A DNA stretch of 64,000 bases. Source: Methylobacterium sp. Leaf104. Its GTDB lineage: Bacteria > Pseudomonadota > Alphaproteobacteria > Rhizobiales > Beijerinckiaceae. The stretch spans positions 62,001 to 126,000 of the forward strand of contig NZ_LMMZ01000038.1 of the NCBI RefSeq assembly GCF_001422885.1, written 5' to 3'. Position numbers and translations under genes: made by a program. The notes below the pieces were generated by a model. It was not told where the DNA came from, made no database searches, and saw nothing but the letters and a program-made list of their open reading frames with translations. Below, in pieces: positions 9,346 through 18,843 of the stretch (within the stretch, counting starts at the first letter, position 1; every line of letters begins with the position of its first letter).

Positions 9346-10497
9346 ATGACCGAACTGGCGCCGAAGGCCCTGGCGATCCGCCTGCGGCAGCAGGCGATCC
9401 TCTCCGATTTCGGGGTCGAGGCCCTGCGCGCCACCGAGCTGCTGCCCCTGCTCCAGCGCGCGACCGAACTCTGCGCCGAGGGCATGGAGGCGCAGTTCTG
9501 CAAGGCCCTGGAATACAAGCCGCACCAGGACTGCCTCCTCGTTTGCGCCGGGGTCGGCTGGGCCGAGGACGCGGTGGGCACGACCATCATCGGCGCCGAC
9601 CTCGCCTCGCCGGCGGGCTACGCCCTGAAGACGGGACGGCCCGTGATCTCGAACCACCTCGAGAACGAGACGCGCTTCCGCACCCCGAAGCTGATGGCCG
9701 ACCACGGCATCCGCCGCGCGATCAACGTGCTGATCGCCAACCGCGACGGCAATTACGGCGTGCTGGAGGTGGACGACACCCGCGAGGGCCAGTTCGAAGA
9801 GGCGGACATCGCCTTCATGCAGGGCTTCGCCAACCTCGTCGGCGGCGCCATCGAGCGCCAGCGGGCCGAGGCGCGGCTGAAGGCGGCCCTGGAGCGCCAG
9901 GAACTCCTGTCGCGCGAGATGAGCCATCGGGTGAAGAACAGTCTCGCAGTGGTGGCGGGATTTCTCGGGCTGCAGGCCCGGGGCTCCGACAATGCCGACG
10001 TGAAGAGCGCGCTCGCCGATGCCCGCACCCGCGTGGAGGCGGTGGCCCAGGTCCATGACCAGCTCTGGCGCCAGCCGAGCCTGGAGGCGATCGACGTCGC
10101 GGGGTTCCTCGAAGCCCTGTGCGCCAAGCTGCAGGAGAGTGCGCCCCGCCACCGCCTGGTCTGCCGCGCGGCCCGGATGAACATTCCCGCCGATCTCGCG
10201 ATCCCCCTCGGGCTCTTCGTCAACGAGCTCGTCACCAACGCGATCAAGTACGCCTACGCGGACGGCGAGGGCGAGATCCGGGTCGAGGCCCAGCCCGACG
10301 ATGCGGATGGCCTGATTCTCGCGGTGGAGGATGACGGCGCCGGGCTTCCCGAAGGATTCGATCCTACCGCGGCGCGCAGCGCCAGCCTCGGCATGCGCAT
10401 CATCAACAGCCTCGCCCGCCAGCTCGGCGGCGCCCTCACGGTCGCCCCGGACGTGCAGGGGGCGCACTTCTCCCTGCGGGTCGCGCCCCTGGCCTGA
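9346..10497 (+). CDS. GAF-domain histidine kinase of the HisKA_2/HWE class
   Basis: The 383-residue cytoplasmic kinase has no membrane segment. Residues about 20-165 form a GAF sensor domain; residues 185-260 are a HisKA_2 dimerisation domain with the phospho-accepting His194 in MSHRVKNSL; residues 280-380 are the ATPase domain with NELVTNAIKYA (N box) and DDGAGLP (G box). No receiver or response-regulator gene adjoins it, so it is an orphan. Kinases of this class in Alphaproteobacteria often feed the general stress response through PhyR. A stress sigma gene lies 28 kb away, but a link is only inference. The start is ATG 9346; upstream in-frame sequence overlaps kup and is not coding. Confidence 0.9.
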   Translation: MTELAPKALAIRLRQQAILSDFGVEALRATELLPLLQRATELCAEGMEAQFCKALEYKPHQDCLLVCAGVGWAEDAVGTTIIGADLASPAGYALKTGRPVISNHLENETRFRTPKLMADHGIRRAINVLIANRDGNYGVLEVDDTREGQFEEADIAFMQGFANLVGGAIERQRAEARLKAALERQELLSREMSHRVKNSLAVVAGFLGLQARGSDNADVKSALADARTRVEAVAQVHDQLWRQPSLEAIDVAGFLEALCAKLQESAPRHRLVCRAARMNIPADLAIPLGLFVNELVTNAIKYAYADGEGEIRVEAQPDDADGLILAVEDDGAGLPEGFDPTAARSASLGMRIINSLARQLGGALTVAPDVQGAHFSLRVAPLA

Positions 10498-10519
10498 GGG
10501 CGTCGGGCTTTGGCGCGCC

Positions 10520-12064
10520 TCAGGTCTCGGCCCGGGGCGTCGCATTCATCTCGGCCCAGTCAAACTCCTCCTCCAGCACGTAGTAGGCATCGTCGCCGAT
10601 ATCGCCGGACCGGCGCAGGGCCAGCACCCGGTCCCGCGCCGCCTCGATGGCGCGCCGGCGGGCGGCATCGGCGGGCAAAGCCTCGGAGGCGAAGCCCGTA
10701 TCGCGGGCCTCGGCCTGCTCCAGGGCGATGCGGAACTCCTCGCGCAGTGCCTCGGAAGGTGCGTCCGCCGCGTCCTCCAGGGTTTCGAGGGCCGCCCGGT
10801 AGGCCTCCGTCCGGCCATGCCCCACCTCGCGGCCGACGGGGTCGTTGTCCTCCAGCCCGAGCCGGCCGAGCAGGAGTCGCAGGGTCAGCCCCTGCACCGT
10901 CAGCGTGCCGATGATGACGCAGAAGGCGGTGAGCACGATGAGGTCGCGATAAGGAAAGCCCGGATCGCCGTCGGGCAGGGCCAGCGCCGTCGCGATGGTG
11001 ACGATGCCGCGCATCCCCGCCCAGGACACCGCGATGCCGGCCGAGAGGCCGCGGTCGCGGGTCTCGGTCCCGTCGGCCCCCAGGCGGGCGAGATGGGCCG
11101 TGGGCAGGACCCAGAGGAAGCGCACCGCCACCACGGTGAGGAACACCGCCGCGCCGACCAGCGCGTAGGAGACCTGCTGCGCCCGGGTCAGGCGCTCCAG
11201 GATCGGCCCGATCTGCAGGCCGATCAGCACGAAGGCGAGCACGTTGAGGACGAACACCGCCGTGTCCCAGACCGCGTAGGAGACGATGCGGGTGCGCGGC
11301 GGGGTATGGCCGGGGGCAATGCGCGCCACCGTGATGGCGAAGGTGACCACGGTGAGCACCCCGGACAGGTGCACGTGCTCCGCCCCGATCCAGATCCCGA
11401 AGGCGGCCACGAACTGCAGCACGATGACGCTCGGCGCGTCGGCGACCGGGCGCGTCGCGGCGCTGTAGAGGAGGGCGAGGACCGGCCCGGCCACGAGGCT
11501 GCCGAGGATGCCGACCACGAAGGTCGGCCCGATCTCGGCGGCCGAGAACGTGCCGGAAACCGCTGCTGTGACGCCGAGGCGGTAGATCAGCAGCGAGCCC
11601 GCATCGTTGAGGAGGCTCTCGCCGCGCAGGATCGTGGTGAGGCGGTGGGGCAGGGAGACGTGGCGCAGGACCGAGAGCGCCGCGACGGCGTCGGGCGGCG
11701 CCACCACCGCGCCGAGCACGATGCAGGCGGCCCAGGGCATGTCGGGCACGAGCCACTTCACCACCACGGCCACGGCGGCCGTCGTCGCCACCACCGCGCC
11801 GAAGGCAAGGCCGGCGATCGGGCGCCAGTGGGTCCGCAGGTCCCGCACCGAGGTGTCGTAGCCGGCGTCGAGCAGCACCGGCGCCAGGAACAGGGCCAGC
11901 GCCAGTTCCGGGTCGAGGACGAGGTTGGGCACGGCGGGGATGAAGGCGAGGCCGATTCCCCCGAGGGCCAGGAACACCGGATAGGGGGCGCCCGCCCGGC
12001 GGGCGAGCCCGGCCAGGAGCACGGCGCCGAGGAGGACGCCGACGGTCCATTGGAAAATCATCAT
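10520..12064 (-). CDS. Na+/H+ antiporter, CPA1 family
   Basis: The 514-residue inner-membrane protein exchanges Na+ (or K+) for H+. About twelve hydrophobic segments are followed by a soluble tail of about 130 residues rich in Glu, Arg and Ala. Sequence features such as LDAGYDTSVRDL, APPDAVAAL and SWAGMRGIVTIA match the bacterial CPA1/NhaP branch. ATG 12064 is chosen because it starts directly on the first membrane helix; a GTG 12 codons upstream (12100) is possible. The OsmC gene lies 71 bases upstream on the same strand, so the two may be co-transcribed. The convergent kinase gene ends 22 bases beyond its stop. Confidence 0.9.
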   Translation of the reverse strand: MMIFQWTVGVLLGAVLLAGLARRAGAPYPVFLALGGIGLAFIPAVPNLVLDPELALALFLAPVLLDAGYDTSVRDLRTHWRPIAGLAFGAVVATTAAVAVVVKWLVPDMPWAACIVLGAVVAPPDAVAALSVLRHVSLPHRLTTILRGESLLNDAGSLLIYRLGVTAAVSGTFSAAEIGPTFVVGILGSLVAGPVLALLYSAATRPVADAPSVIVLQFVAAFGIWIGAEHVHLSGVLTVVTFAITVARIAPGHTPPRTRIVSYAVWDTAVFVLNVLAFVLIGLQIGPILERLTRAQQVSYALVGAAVFLTVVAVRFLWVLPTAHLARLGADGTETRDRGLSAGIAVSWAGMRGIVTIATALALPDGDPGFPYRDLIVLTAFCVIIGTLTVQGLTLRLLLGRLGLEDNDPVGREVGHGRTEAYRAALETLEDAADAPSEALREEFRIALEQAEARDTGFASEALPADAARRRAIEAARDRVLALRRSGDIGDDAYYVLEEEFDWAEMNATPRAET

Positions 12065-12135
12065 GTCGAGGGGAACGCACCAAGACGGCGCCGGGATCAC
12101 TCGCTACGGCGCGAATCCCGCACCGCCTCCCAGCC

Positions 12136-12639
12136 CTACGCGAGGGTGACGGCGAGCTCCGGCTTGTGGTTCAGGGTCTGGAACACGACGCAGTAGCGCT
12201 CGGTCAGCTTGAGGAGCTGGTCGAGCTTGTCCTGGGGAGCGTCGGTGTCGAGGGCGAAGGCGAGGCGGATCGCGCGGAAGCCCACGGGCGCCTCCTTGTC
12301 GACCCCCAGGGTGCCGCGGAAGTCGAGGTCGCCCTCGGCGCTCACCGTGCCGGACCGGAGCTCGACGCCGATCGCGGTGGCCACCGCCTTCAGGGTGACG
12401 CCGGCGCAGGCCACCAGGGCTTCGAGCAGCATGTCGCCCGAGCAGAGCTCGGCACCGGAGCCGCCGGTGGCCGGGTGCAGGCCCGCCACCGCGAGAGCGC
12501 GCCCGGTCTCGACCTTGCAGGCGATCGCGGTGTCGTCGAGGCTGCCCCGGGCGCGCAGGGTCACCACGGCCGCGTCCGGGGCGTTGCGGTAGCGGTCCTT
12601 GATCGGGGCCTGGAGCGAGCGCAGGGTGTCGGCGTCCAT
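12136..12639 (-). CDS. OsmC family protein (peroxide-reductase fold)
   Basis: The 167-residue cytoplasmic protein has the two OsmC-family cysteines, Cys78 in the helix ALVACAG and Cys150 in ERYCVV, which reduce hydroperoxides in characterised members. An extra Cys66 precedes SGDMLLEAL. ATG 12639 is selected because AAGGAA lies about eight bases before it; the open frame upstream is not conserved-looking. Length fits the family. It sits upstream of the Na+/H+ antiporter on the same strand and is divergent from eipB. Ohr and OsmC subtypes cannot be separated by eye, so the preferred peroxide is unknown. Confidence 0.88.
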   Translation of the reverse strand: MDADTLRSLQAPIKDRYRNAPDAAVVTLRARGSLDDTAIACKVETGRALAVAGLHPATGGSGAELCSGDMLLEALVACAGVTLKAVATAIGVELRSGTVSAEGDLDFRGTLGVDKEAPVGFRAIRLAFALDTDAPQDKLDQLLKLTERYCVVFQTLNHKPELAVTLA

Positions 12640-12814
12640 GGGCGTTTCCTTCTCCCGTCTTCCGGTTCTTCTTCTGCAGACCCATCTAGGGCGCCCCGTC
12701 GGCGCGGCGAATGCGGACGCAGCCGATCGAACCTCGCTCGGATCCGCGGGATGCCCTATCTGGGAGGCATCGGCGGGGTCCGCATCCTCCGGCCCCGCCC
12801 TGTCAGGAGACTCC

Positions 12815-13690
12815 ATGCGTCGTCCCAGCGTGAGTGCCGCCGCCGCGATGGTGCGGATGGCCTTCCCCGGCATCGCCGCCGGCCTCGTCCTGTTCGCGAC
12901 CGGGGCGGAGGCCGCCGCGCCGATCACCCTCGCCAATCACCGGGCCGTCTACGACCTCTCCCTCGCCGAGAGCAGCGGAACCCGGGCGGTGGAGAGCGCG
13001 CGCGGGCGCATCGTCATCGATTTCACCGGGGATGCCTGCAAGGGCTACACGATGCAGACCCGGCAGGTGACGGTGCTGGAGAGCGGCGAGACCGGCAGCC
13101 GCACCTCGGACCTGCGCAACACCACCTTCGAGAGCGGGGACGGGCGCAGCTACCGTTTCAAGACCAGCACGGTGCTCAACGGCACACCCGGCCAGGCGGT
13201 GGACGGCACCGCCGAGTCGAGTTCCGACCAGCTGAAGGTCAAGCTGAAGGAGCCCAAGCGCGACCAGTTCCAGGATTCGGGCGAGGTCCTGTTCCCCACG
13301 GTGCACATGCGGCGCCTGATCCAGGCTGCCCGCGACGGGCAGAGCACCGTCTCGGTCAAGGTCTTCGACGGCTCCGACGATGGGCGCAAGGTCTACGACA
13401 CCCTCGCGGTCATCGGCCGGCAGGTCCCAACGCCGACGGCCTCCGACAAGGCGGCCGCGCGCGACAAGCCGCTGCGGGACGGACCGATGGCGAACGTGCC
13501 GCGCTGGCCCGTCACCTTGAGCTACTACATTCCCGGGCAGGGCGAGCGCACGCCGGTCTACGTCCTCAGCTTCGACCTCTACGAGAACGGGGTCAGTGGC
13601 GCGCTGCGGCTCAACTACGGCGAGTTCGCCGTGATCGGCGATCTCACCCGCCTCGATACCCTTCCGTCGAGCGCCGACTGCAACCCCTAG
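12815..13690 (+). CDS. EipB-like periplasmic cell-envelope integrity protein (DUF1849)
   Basis: The 291-residue protein has a signal peptide ending near residue 34 (GAEAAAP) and a single beta-rich domain. It matches the DUF1849/EipB family found across Alphaproteobacteria, including a first Tyr/Asp-rich strand (NHRAVYDLSL). Two cysteines, Cys75 in DACKGY and Cys289 in SADCNP, match the spaced disulfide pair known from Brucella EipB. Brucella EipB is a spiral beta-barrel protein required for envelope stress resistance. ATG 12815 follows CAGGAGAC at good distance. No partner genes are evident next to it. Confidence 0.87.
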   Translation: MRRPSVSAAAAMVRMAFPGIAAGLVLFATGAEAAAPITLANHRAVYDLSLAESSGTRAVESARGRIVIDFTGDACKGYTMQTRQVTVLESGETGSRTSDLRNTTFESGDGRSYRFKTSTVLNGTPGQAVDGTAESSSDQLKVKLKEPKRDQFQDSGEVLFPTVHMRRLIQAARDGQSTVSVKVFDGSDDGRKVYDTLAVIGRQVPTPTASDKAAARDKPLRDGPMANVPRWPVTLSYYIPGQGERTPVYVLSFDLYENGVSGALRLNYGEFAVIGDLTRLDTLPSSADCNP

Positions 13691-13849
13691 GAGCGGTGCC
13701 CGCGTGGGCGCCGGTCCGCGGGCTCCACGCACGCCGCCGGGCGGGTCGCTTCGCACGCATGTGAAACGGATTGCCTCAAATTGTCAGCGTCGCCGTAAAG
13801 GAATTTCCGGGACCGAGCCCTCTTATGGCCCTGCAACCGCAGAACGGTC

Positions 13850-14425
13850 ATGGACGAACCTTCCACCGCAACGCAGACGAGACTGATCCTGCCGGCCATC
13901 TGCTGGAATCGGTACCGCGCCGACTTCTATGCCGTCACCGCCGACCTGTCCGTGACCGGACTTCGCTTCCGGTCCTCCGTCGTGCCGTCCCCGGGCGAGG
14001 CCCTGTCCTGCAGCATCCGGCACGCCGGCTCCCTGGAGGCGCTGGTCATCGAGGGCGGCAAGGAGCATTTCGTCGCCCGGGTGATCCGCGCCGAGGCGCC
14101 CCTCCCCGTCATCGTGCGCCGGATGCTCGACCTCGCCTCCGAGCAGAATGGCGGCGAGGTGCCCCAGCGCGTGCATCCCCGCTTCGTGCCGGACCGGCCC
14201 GACATCCTCGTCACCATGTCCTGCGGCACCCGCATTCCCGGCCGGCTCATCAACGTCTCGGCTTCCGGCGCCGCCCTGCGCGTCGACATCCCCCTGGAGC
14301 CGGGCACGCGGATCACCCTCGGCCAGACGCCCGCCACCGTCGCCCGCTGCTTCGAAGACGGCATCGGCGCCGCGTTCCTGCAGACCCTGTCTGCCGGAGA
14401 ACTCGGACCGCACGTCACCCTGTGA
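13850..14425 (+). CDS. PilZ protein with two PilZ-like halves
   Basis: The 191-residue soluble protein carries two D/N-x-S-x-x-G signatures, D32-L-S-V-T-G37 in the first half and N135-V-S-A-S-G140 in the second. The second half also has an Arg-rich lead (Arg107, Arg111) in the place of the PilZ RxxxR c-di-GMP contact; the first half has only scattered arginines before its motif. PilZ proteins bind c-di-GMP and act on motility, cellulose or other surface functions. The next gene makes and/or degrades c-di-GMP, which suggests a local pair, though about 300 bases separate them. ATG 13850 is the first start downstream of the intergenic region. Confidence 0.72.
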   Translation: MDEPSTATQTRLILPAICWNRYRADFYAVTADLSVTGLRFRSSVVPSPGEALSCSIRHAGSLEALVIEGGKEHFVARVIRAEAPLPVIVRRMLDLASEQNGGEVPQRVHPRFVPDRPDILVTMSCGTRIPGRLINVSASGAALRVDIPLEPGTRITLGQTPATVARCFEDGIGAAFLQTLSAGELGPHVTL

Positions 14426-14727
14426 GGTCGGGCACTGAAGGAGGTCCCGGCCGCGGGCTGACGGAGCGACGCGATTCCGCGAGCCCGGCGCAACGTCAGC
14501 TGGCATGGTCAGCCGCGCTGCAATTAAGATTCTTTCAAATGACATCTTCTAGGCTGCGCTCTGGTCGATCAGCCGATGGACGTGACGATGGGCAAGGCGG
14601 ACACAGCGGCCAATCCGAGCCCGCGACATCGCAAGGACTCCGTCGGACGTCCGAGGATGCGCGCGATGCCCCGCGGGCCAGTCGCTCCGGATCCGCGGCG
14701 CGCGGTCCGCTGAACGCCGCGCACCCG

Positions 14728-17214
14728 ATGTCAAGCCCGCCCGTCCCCTCGCTGCCCGCCCTGGCCGCCCGCGTATCGCAGGCTCCCGTAGCCGCCTGGG
14801 GCCGTCGGTCCACCGACCGCGTCCGGTCGCCGGTCCTTGCCGCGCCGCCGACGGACGGACCAGGGCCGAGGCTCGCCGAGCCCGGGACGACGAACCGCTA
14901 CGATCTCGAGGCCCGGGCCGGGCACCTCGACGAGGTTCTGCAACTCGCGCCCCATCTCGCGGTGACCCATGCGGTGGTCGCCGCGACGGTGCTCCTGCTG
15001 TTCTGGAGCGAATCGCGACAGCTCTACCTGTCGATCCTGTTCTTCTGCATCGTGCTGCCCGCCACCCTTGCGACGATCGCGGCGCGGCGCCAGCGCCTGC
15101 GCCTGCGTCGGCCAGATCCGGCCGGCATCCGCATGGGACACTGGATCGCGGCCGCGTTCGCTCTGATCCCGGGGATGTCCTGGAGCAGCATGCCGCTGAT
15201 GCTGTTCCCGAACTCGGATGCCGAGGGACGGATGTACGTGGTGGCCATCTGCGCCGGCCTCATGGCCACCACCTACACCTTCGGCGCGCTGCCGCATCTC
15301 GGCCTCGTCTTCGCGGTGCCGATCGCTCTGGGCAGCCTGATCGCCCTCGTCCTCACCGGCGGGACGGCCGCCTGGTCGCTGGCGGCGATGCTGGGGATCT
15401 ACTCGGCCTTCGTGATCCTGACCGCCGGACGCATGGGCCGCCTCTCGGAACAGCGGGTCATCGACCGGGTCCGGGTCGGCGAGCAGAACGAGACGATCAG
15501 CCTGCTCCTCCACGATTTCGAGGCGAACACGAGCGACTGGCTCTGGGAGACCGATACCGAGGGACGGCTGCAGCACGTCTCCGAGCGCATCGGCCAAGTG
15601 GCGGGCGAACCTCCGGGCGCCCTGCATCAGGCGCCGTTCGCGGCACTCTTTCTCGGCACCTGCAAGCCCCGGCCGATGACGCCCGAGATCGCCGAGATCC
15701 TCACCCTCGTGGCCGAGCGCAAGGTCTTCCGCGAGCGGGTGGTCGAGGTCACCATCGGCGGCCTGACGCGCTGGTGGCGCCTCAGCGGCCGGCCGATCAG
15801 CGACAGCAGCGGGACCTTCCTGGGCTTCCGTGGCGTCGGCTCGGACATCACCGACACCCGCCAATCCGAGGCGCGGATCGCCTACTTGGCGAGCTACGAT
15901 TCGCTGACGGGCCTCGCCAACCGCACCCTGTTCCAGGACATGGCGACCCAGCTCTGCGCCCGCGCGCACGCCTCCGGCGAACCCTGTGCGCTGCTCTATC
16001 TCGATCTCGATGGCTTCAAGTTCGTCAACGATACCTTCGGCCACGCCCTCGGCGACGTCCTGCTGGTCCGGGTGGCGCAGCGCCTCACCGGCGCGGTCCC
16101 ACCGGAGGCGCTGGTCTCGCGCCTGGGCGGTGACGAGTTCGCCATTCTCCTCGCCGGCGGGGACGAGGAGGCGCTGATCGACCTCGGCCGGCGCCTGATC
16201 GGGGCGCTGAGCATGCCCTACACCCTCGACGGGGTTCAGGTGGAGATCGGCGCCAGTATCGGCCTCTCGATGGCGCCGCGCGATGCCCACAGTCCCGAAG
16301 GCCTCCTCAGCAGGGCCGACCTTGCGCTCTATCGCGCCAAGGCCACCGGCCGCGGCAAGGTCCGGGTGTACGCGCCCGATCTCGAGGCCACGATGCGCCT
16401 GCGGCGCGAACTCGAAGTCGACCTCAAGCGGGCGGTGGCGCAGGGGGAGTTCAGCCTGAACTACCAACCCCTCGTGGGGCTGACGGACGGCCGGGTCCGC
16501 ACCTTCGAGGCCCTGCTCCGCTGGACCCGCGCCTCCGGTACCGCCGTCTCCCCGGCCGACTTCGTGCCGGTCGCCGAGGCCTCGGGCCTGATCTCCGAGA
16601 TCGGCCGCTGGGTCCTGATGCAGGCTTGCCGCGAGGCCGCGCGCTGGCCCGACGACATCCGGCTGGCGGTCAACCTCTCGCCGATCCAGTTCCGGAACAC
16701 CGACCTCATCGCCGACGTGACGCAGGCCCTGGAAGCCAGCGGGCTCGCGCCGGCACGCCTGGAGATCGAGGTCACCGAGTCGGTGTTCCTCGAGATGAAC
16801 GCCACCACCATCGCCAATCTCAACGGGCTGCGCGCGCTGGGCATCCGCGTGGCGCTCGACGATTTCGGTACCGGCTACTCGTCGCTGAGCTACCTGATCC
16901 GGTTCCCCGTGGACAAGATCAAGATCGACCGCTCCTTCATCAAGGACATGGACAGCCGACCCGAGTGCCAAGCGATCATCGAGGCGATCCTGACCCTGGC
17001 GCACAAGCTCGCAATCACCGTCACGGCCGAGGGGGTCGAGACGGTGGAGCAGGCGCAGATGCTCAAGGCGAGCCGCTGCGACGACATCCAGGGCTTCCTC
17101 TTCAGCCCGGCGCGGCCGGCGAACGAGATCGCGCAGCTCATCGCCACCCTCCCGACGCGCTTCGGCGAGATCTTCCCGCTCCTGCCGGTGACGTTCCGCC
17201 GGGCGACCCCCTGA
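14728..17214 (+). CDS. Membrane-bound GGDEF-EAL protein with PAS sensor
   Basis: From the N-terminus, the roughly 828-residue protein has about five membrane helices (bases 14950-15430), a PAS-like region (about 15520-15860), a GGDEF domain with intact GGDEF at residues 467-471, and an EAL domain with intact EAL at 594-596 and DDFGTGYSSL. Both active-site motifs are complete, so it may make or break c-di-GMP. No RxxD inhibitory site precedes GGDEF. The start is uncertain: ATG 14728 is used, ATG 14539 is in frame but the codons between look non-coding, and neither has a clear ribosome-binding site. The stop lies six bases from the end of the convergent flavoprotein gene. Confidence 0.88.
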   Translation: MSSPPVPSLPALAARVSQAPVAAWGRRSTDRVRSPVLAAPPTDGPGPRLAEPGTTNRYDLEARAGHLDEVLQLAPHLAVTHAVVAATVLLLFWSESRQLYLSILFFCIVLPATLATIAARRQRLRLRRPDPAGIRMGHWIAAAFALIPGMSWSSMPLMLFPNSDAEGRMYVVAICAGLMATTYTFGALPHLGLVFAVPIALGSLIALVLTGGTAAWSLAAMLGIYSAFVILTAGRMGRLSEQRVIDRVRVGEQNETISLLLHDFEANTSDWLWETDTEGRLQHVSERIGQVAGEPPGALHQAPFAALFLGTCKPRPMTPEIAEILTLVAERKVFRERVVEVTIGGLTRWWRLSGRPISDSSGTFLGFRGVGSDITDTRQSEARIAYLASYDSLTGLANRTLFQDMATQLCARAHASGEPCALLYLDLDGFKFVNDTFGHALGDVLLVRVAQRLTGAVPPEALVSRLGGDEFAILLAGGDEEALIDLGRRLIGALSMPYTLDGVQVEIGASIGLSMAPRDAHSPEGLLSRADLALYRAKATGRGKVRVYAPDLEATMRLRRELEVDLKRAVAQGEFSLNYQPLVGLTDGRVRTFEALLRWTRASGTAVSPADFVPVAEASGLISEIGRWVLMQACREAARWPDDIRLAVNLSPIQFRNTDLIADVTQALEASGLAPARLEIEVTESVFLEMNATTIANLNGLRALGIRVALDDFGTGYSSLSYLIRFPVDKIKIDRSFIKDMDSRPECQAIIEAILTLAHKLAITVTAEGVETVEQAQMLKASRCDDIQGFLFSPARPANEIAQLIATLPTRFGEIFPLLPVTFRRATP

Positions 17215-17220
17215 GGCGGC

Positions 17221-18525
17221 CTAGCCGCGCAAGCGGCCGGCCACCGCCGCGCCCGCCCGCGTGCCCTCCTCATAGGCGCCGCCCGCCGTGCCCCATTGCA
17301 GGCGCGACAGGGCCTCCCCGGCGAACCAGATCCGGTCCGCCACGGGAGCCCGCAGCTGCGCCCGGGCCCCGGCATGGCCGGGCGGCACCACGGCCCAGGA
17401 CCCGCGCGCCCAGGGGTCGTGGCGCCACGCGCTCACCGCCGGGATGGTGAGGTCGTGCAGGGCACGGGTGCCGAAATGCGCGACGAGCGTCGCCCGGACC
17501 AGGCGGCGGACCCCGTCCGGCCCGGCCCGGCGGGCATCGAGGGCGGCGGCCATGGGCGCGTCGAGCTCGAAGAAGTGGAAGGGCGTGCCGTCGATCCGGG
17601 TGAGGAGGCCCGGGCTCGCCTCGCGTTCGCCGACGAGGCTGGCGAGCCGGTCCGCCCCGCGGAACGGGCAGGACGGCCAGTGCAGCACCGCGTGCTCGTA
17701 GATGCCGGTGGCGAATCCCGTGATCGCGTCCGCGACCTCCGGGGGGAGGGCGGGCGTGAAGAGGGGCGTGGCCCGCAGCACCATGGTGGGGATGGTGACG
17801 ACGACGGCCCGGGCTGCGTAGCTCCGGGATCCCGTCCGCACCCGCGCACCCGCGCCCGACCAGTCGATGCCGGTGACCGGCGTCCCGAGGGCGATCGGCA
17901 GCCCCTGGGCGAGGCGGGCGAGGTAGCCGCCGTAGCCGCCGGCGATGAAGCGGTTGTCGCCGTACTCCATGCTCGGAAAGTCCTGGAGCGAGACGCGGGC
18001 GAGCGACTGCCCGGAGACCAGGCCGTGGACCCGCTCCACCCGCCGGCCCCAGGGCCCGAGGCCCGGCGGCAGGGCTGTGGCGGCCGGCCGGTCCGGTCCC
18101 GCCCAGCCCGCCTGGGTGCTCATCGCCCGGTCGGCCACCGCGAAGGCGCGGTCCAGGGCCGCCGCCTCCGCCGGGCGGCCGCGCCGGCGACCGACCCAGA
18201 GGTGGCTGTCCTGCGCCGCCACCCGCAGGGGTTCGCCCCGCTCGGTGGCCAGGCGCACCAGCGGATTGATCGGCCCCGCATGCAGCCAGTGGCCGCCGAG
18301 ATCGACGGCATGGCCCCGCAGGGACGCGGTGACGAGGCGCCCGCCGACCCGGTCGCGCGCCTCCAGCACCGCCACCCGGATCCCGCGCTCGGTCAGCGCG
18401 CGCGCCGCCGCGATGCCGGCGGCGCCAGCCCCGACGACGATGACCTCCGGGTCTTCGGGCAGGGGCGCCAGGCGCGGCGCGATGCTCGGGCGCCAGCGTT
18501 CGTGCTCGGGGCGGGACGTCCTCAT
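17221..18525 (-). CDS. Flavin-containing amine-oxidase-like protein
   Basis: The 434-residue protein starts with a FAD-binding Rossmann motif, VVGAGAAG at residues 31-38, followed by the family's RVGGR motif. The C-terminal half has WFAGEALS and WGTAGGAYEEG, typical of the monoamine-oxidase/polyamine-oxidase fold. It probably oxidises an amine, but the substrate cannot be predicted. ATG 18525 is chosen because CAGGAAC lies upstream; the longer open frame before it is not supported. The gene is convergent with the GGDEF-EAL gene and divergent from the CysZ-like gene. No signal peptide is visible. Confidence 0.82.
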   Translation of the reverse strand: MRTSRPEHERWRPSIAPRLAPLPEDPEVIVVGAGAAGIAAARALTERGIRVAVLEARDRVGGRLVTASLRGHAVDLGGHWLHAGPINPLVRLATERGEPLRVAAQDSHLWVGRRRGRPAEAAALDRAFAVADRAMSTQAGWAGPDRPAATALPPGLGPWGRRVERVHGLVSGQSLARVSLQDFPSMEYGDNRFIAGGYGGYLARLAQGLPIALGTPVTGIDWSGAGARVRTGSRSYAARAVVVTIPTMVLRATPLFTPALPPEVADAITGFATGIYEHAVLHWPSCPFRGADRLASLVGEREASPGLLTRIDGTPFHFFELDAPMAAALDARRAGPDGVRRLVRATLVAHFGTRALHDLTIPAVSAWRHDPWARGSWAVVPPGHAGARAQLRAPVADRIWFAGEALSRLQWGTAGGAYEEGTRAGAAVAGRLRG

Positions 18526-18843
18526 GGATGACGGTCTCGTTCCTGTCGGATGGGTGGCCACGGACCTAGCAGAGGGCCGCGGCGGGCGACACCGCGCCTC
18601 CGGTCGCAATCCCGTCGCACGGGCCAGTCACACGAGAGAAAACCCCGGCGTCCAGGGTCGCGGCCGCGAATCGCCGTCCCGCCGGCCCGCGGGACGGGCG
18701 GGTGCAGCGATGCCCCGCACTTGCGCCTGCGCAGCGCCATAGCCAGAACCTATGGCGAGAACCTCTGGACACGGTGCGCGCGGGGGCGACGCAGGCCGGG
18801 CCCTTCACGACCGGACCGACTCGAGACCACGGGATTCCCAGGT
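18526..18843. other. Divergent intergenic region, no gene seen
   Basis: About 318 bases separate the flavoprotein start from the CysZ-like start. I see no RNA gene, convincing short coding frame or strong hairpin. Promoters for both flanking genes presumably lie here, but no clear -35/-10 pair stands out. Confidence 0.5.
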
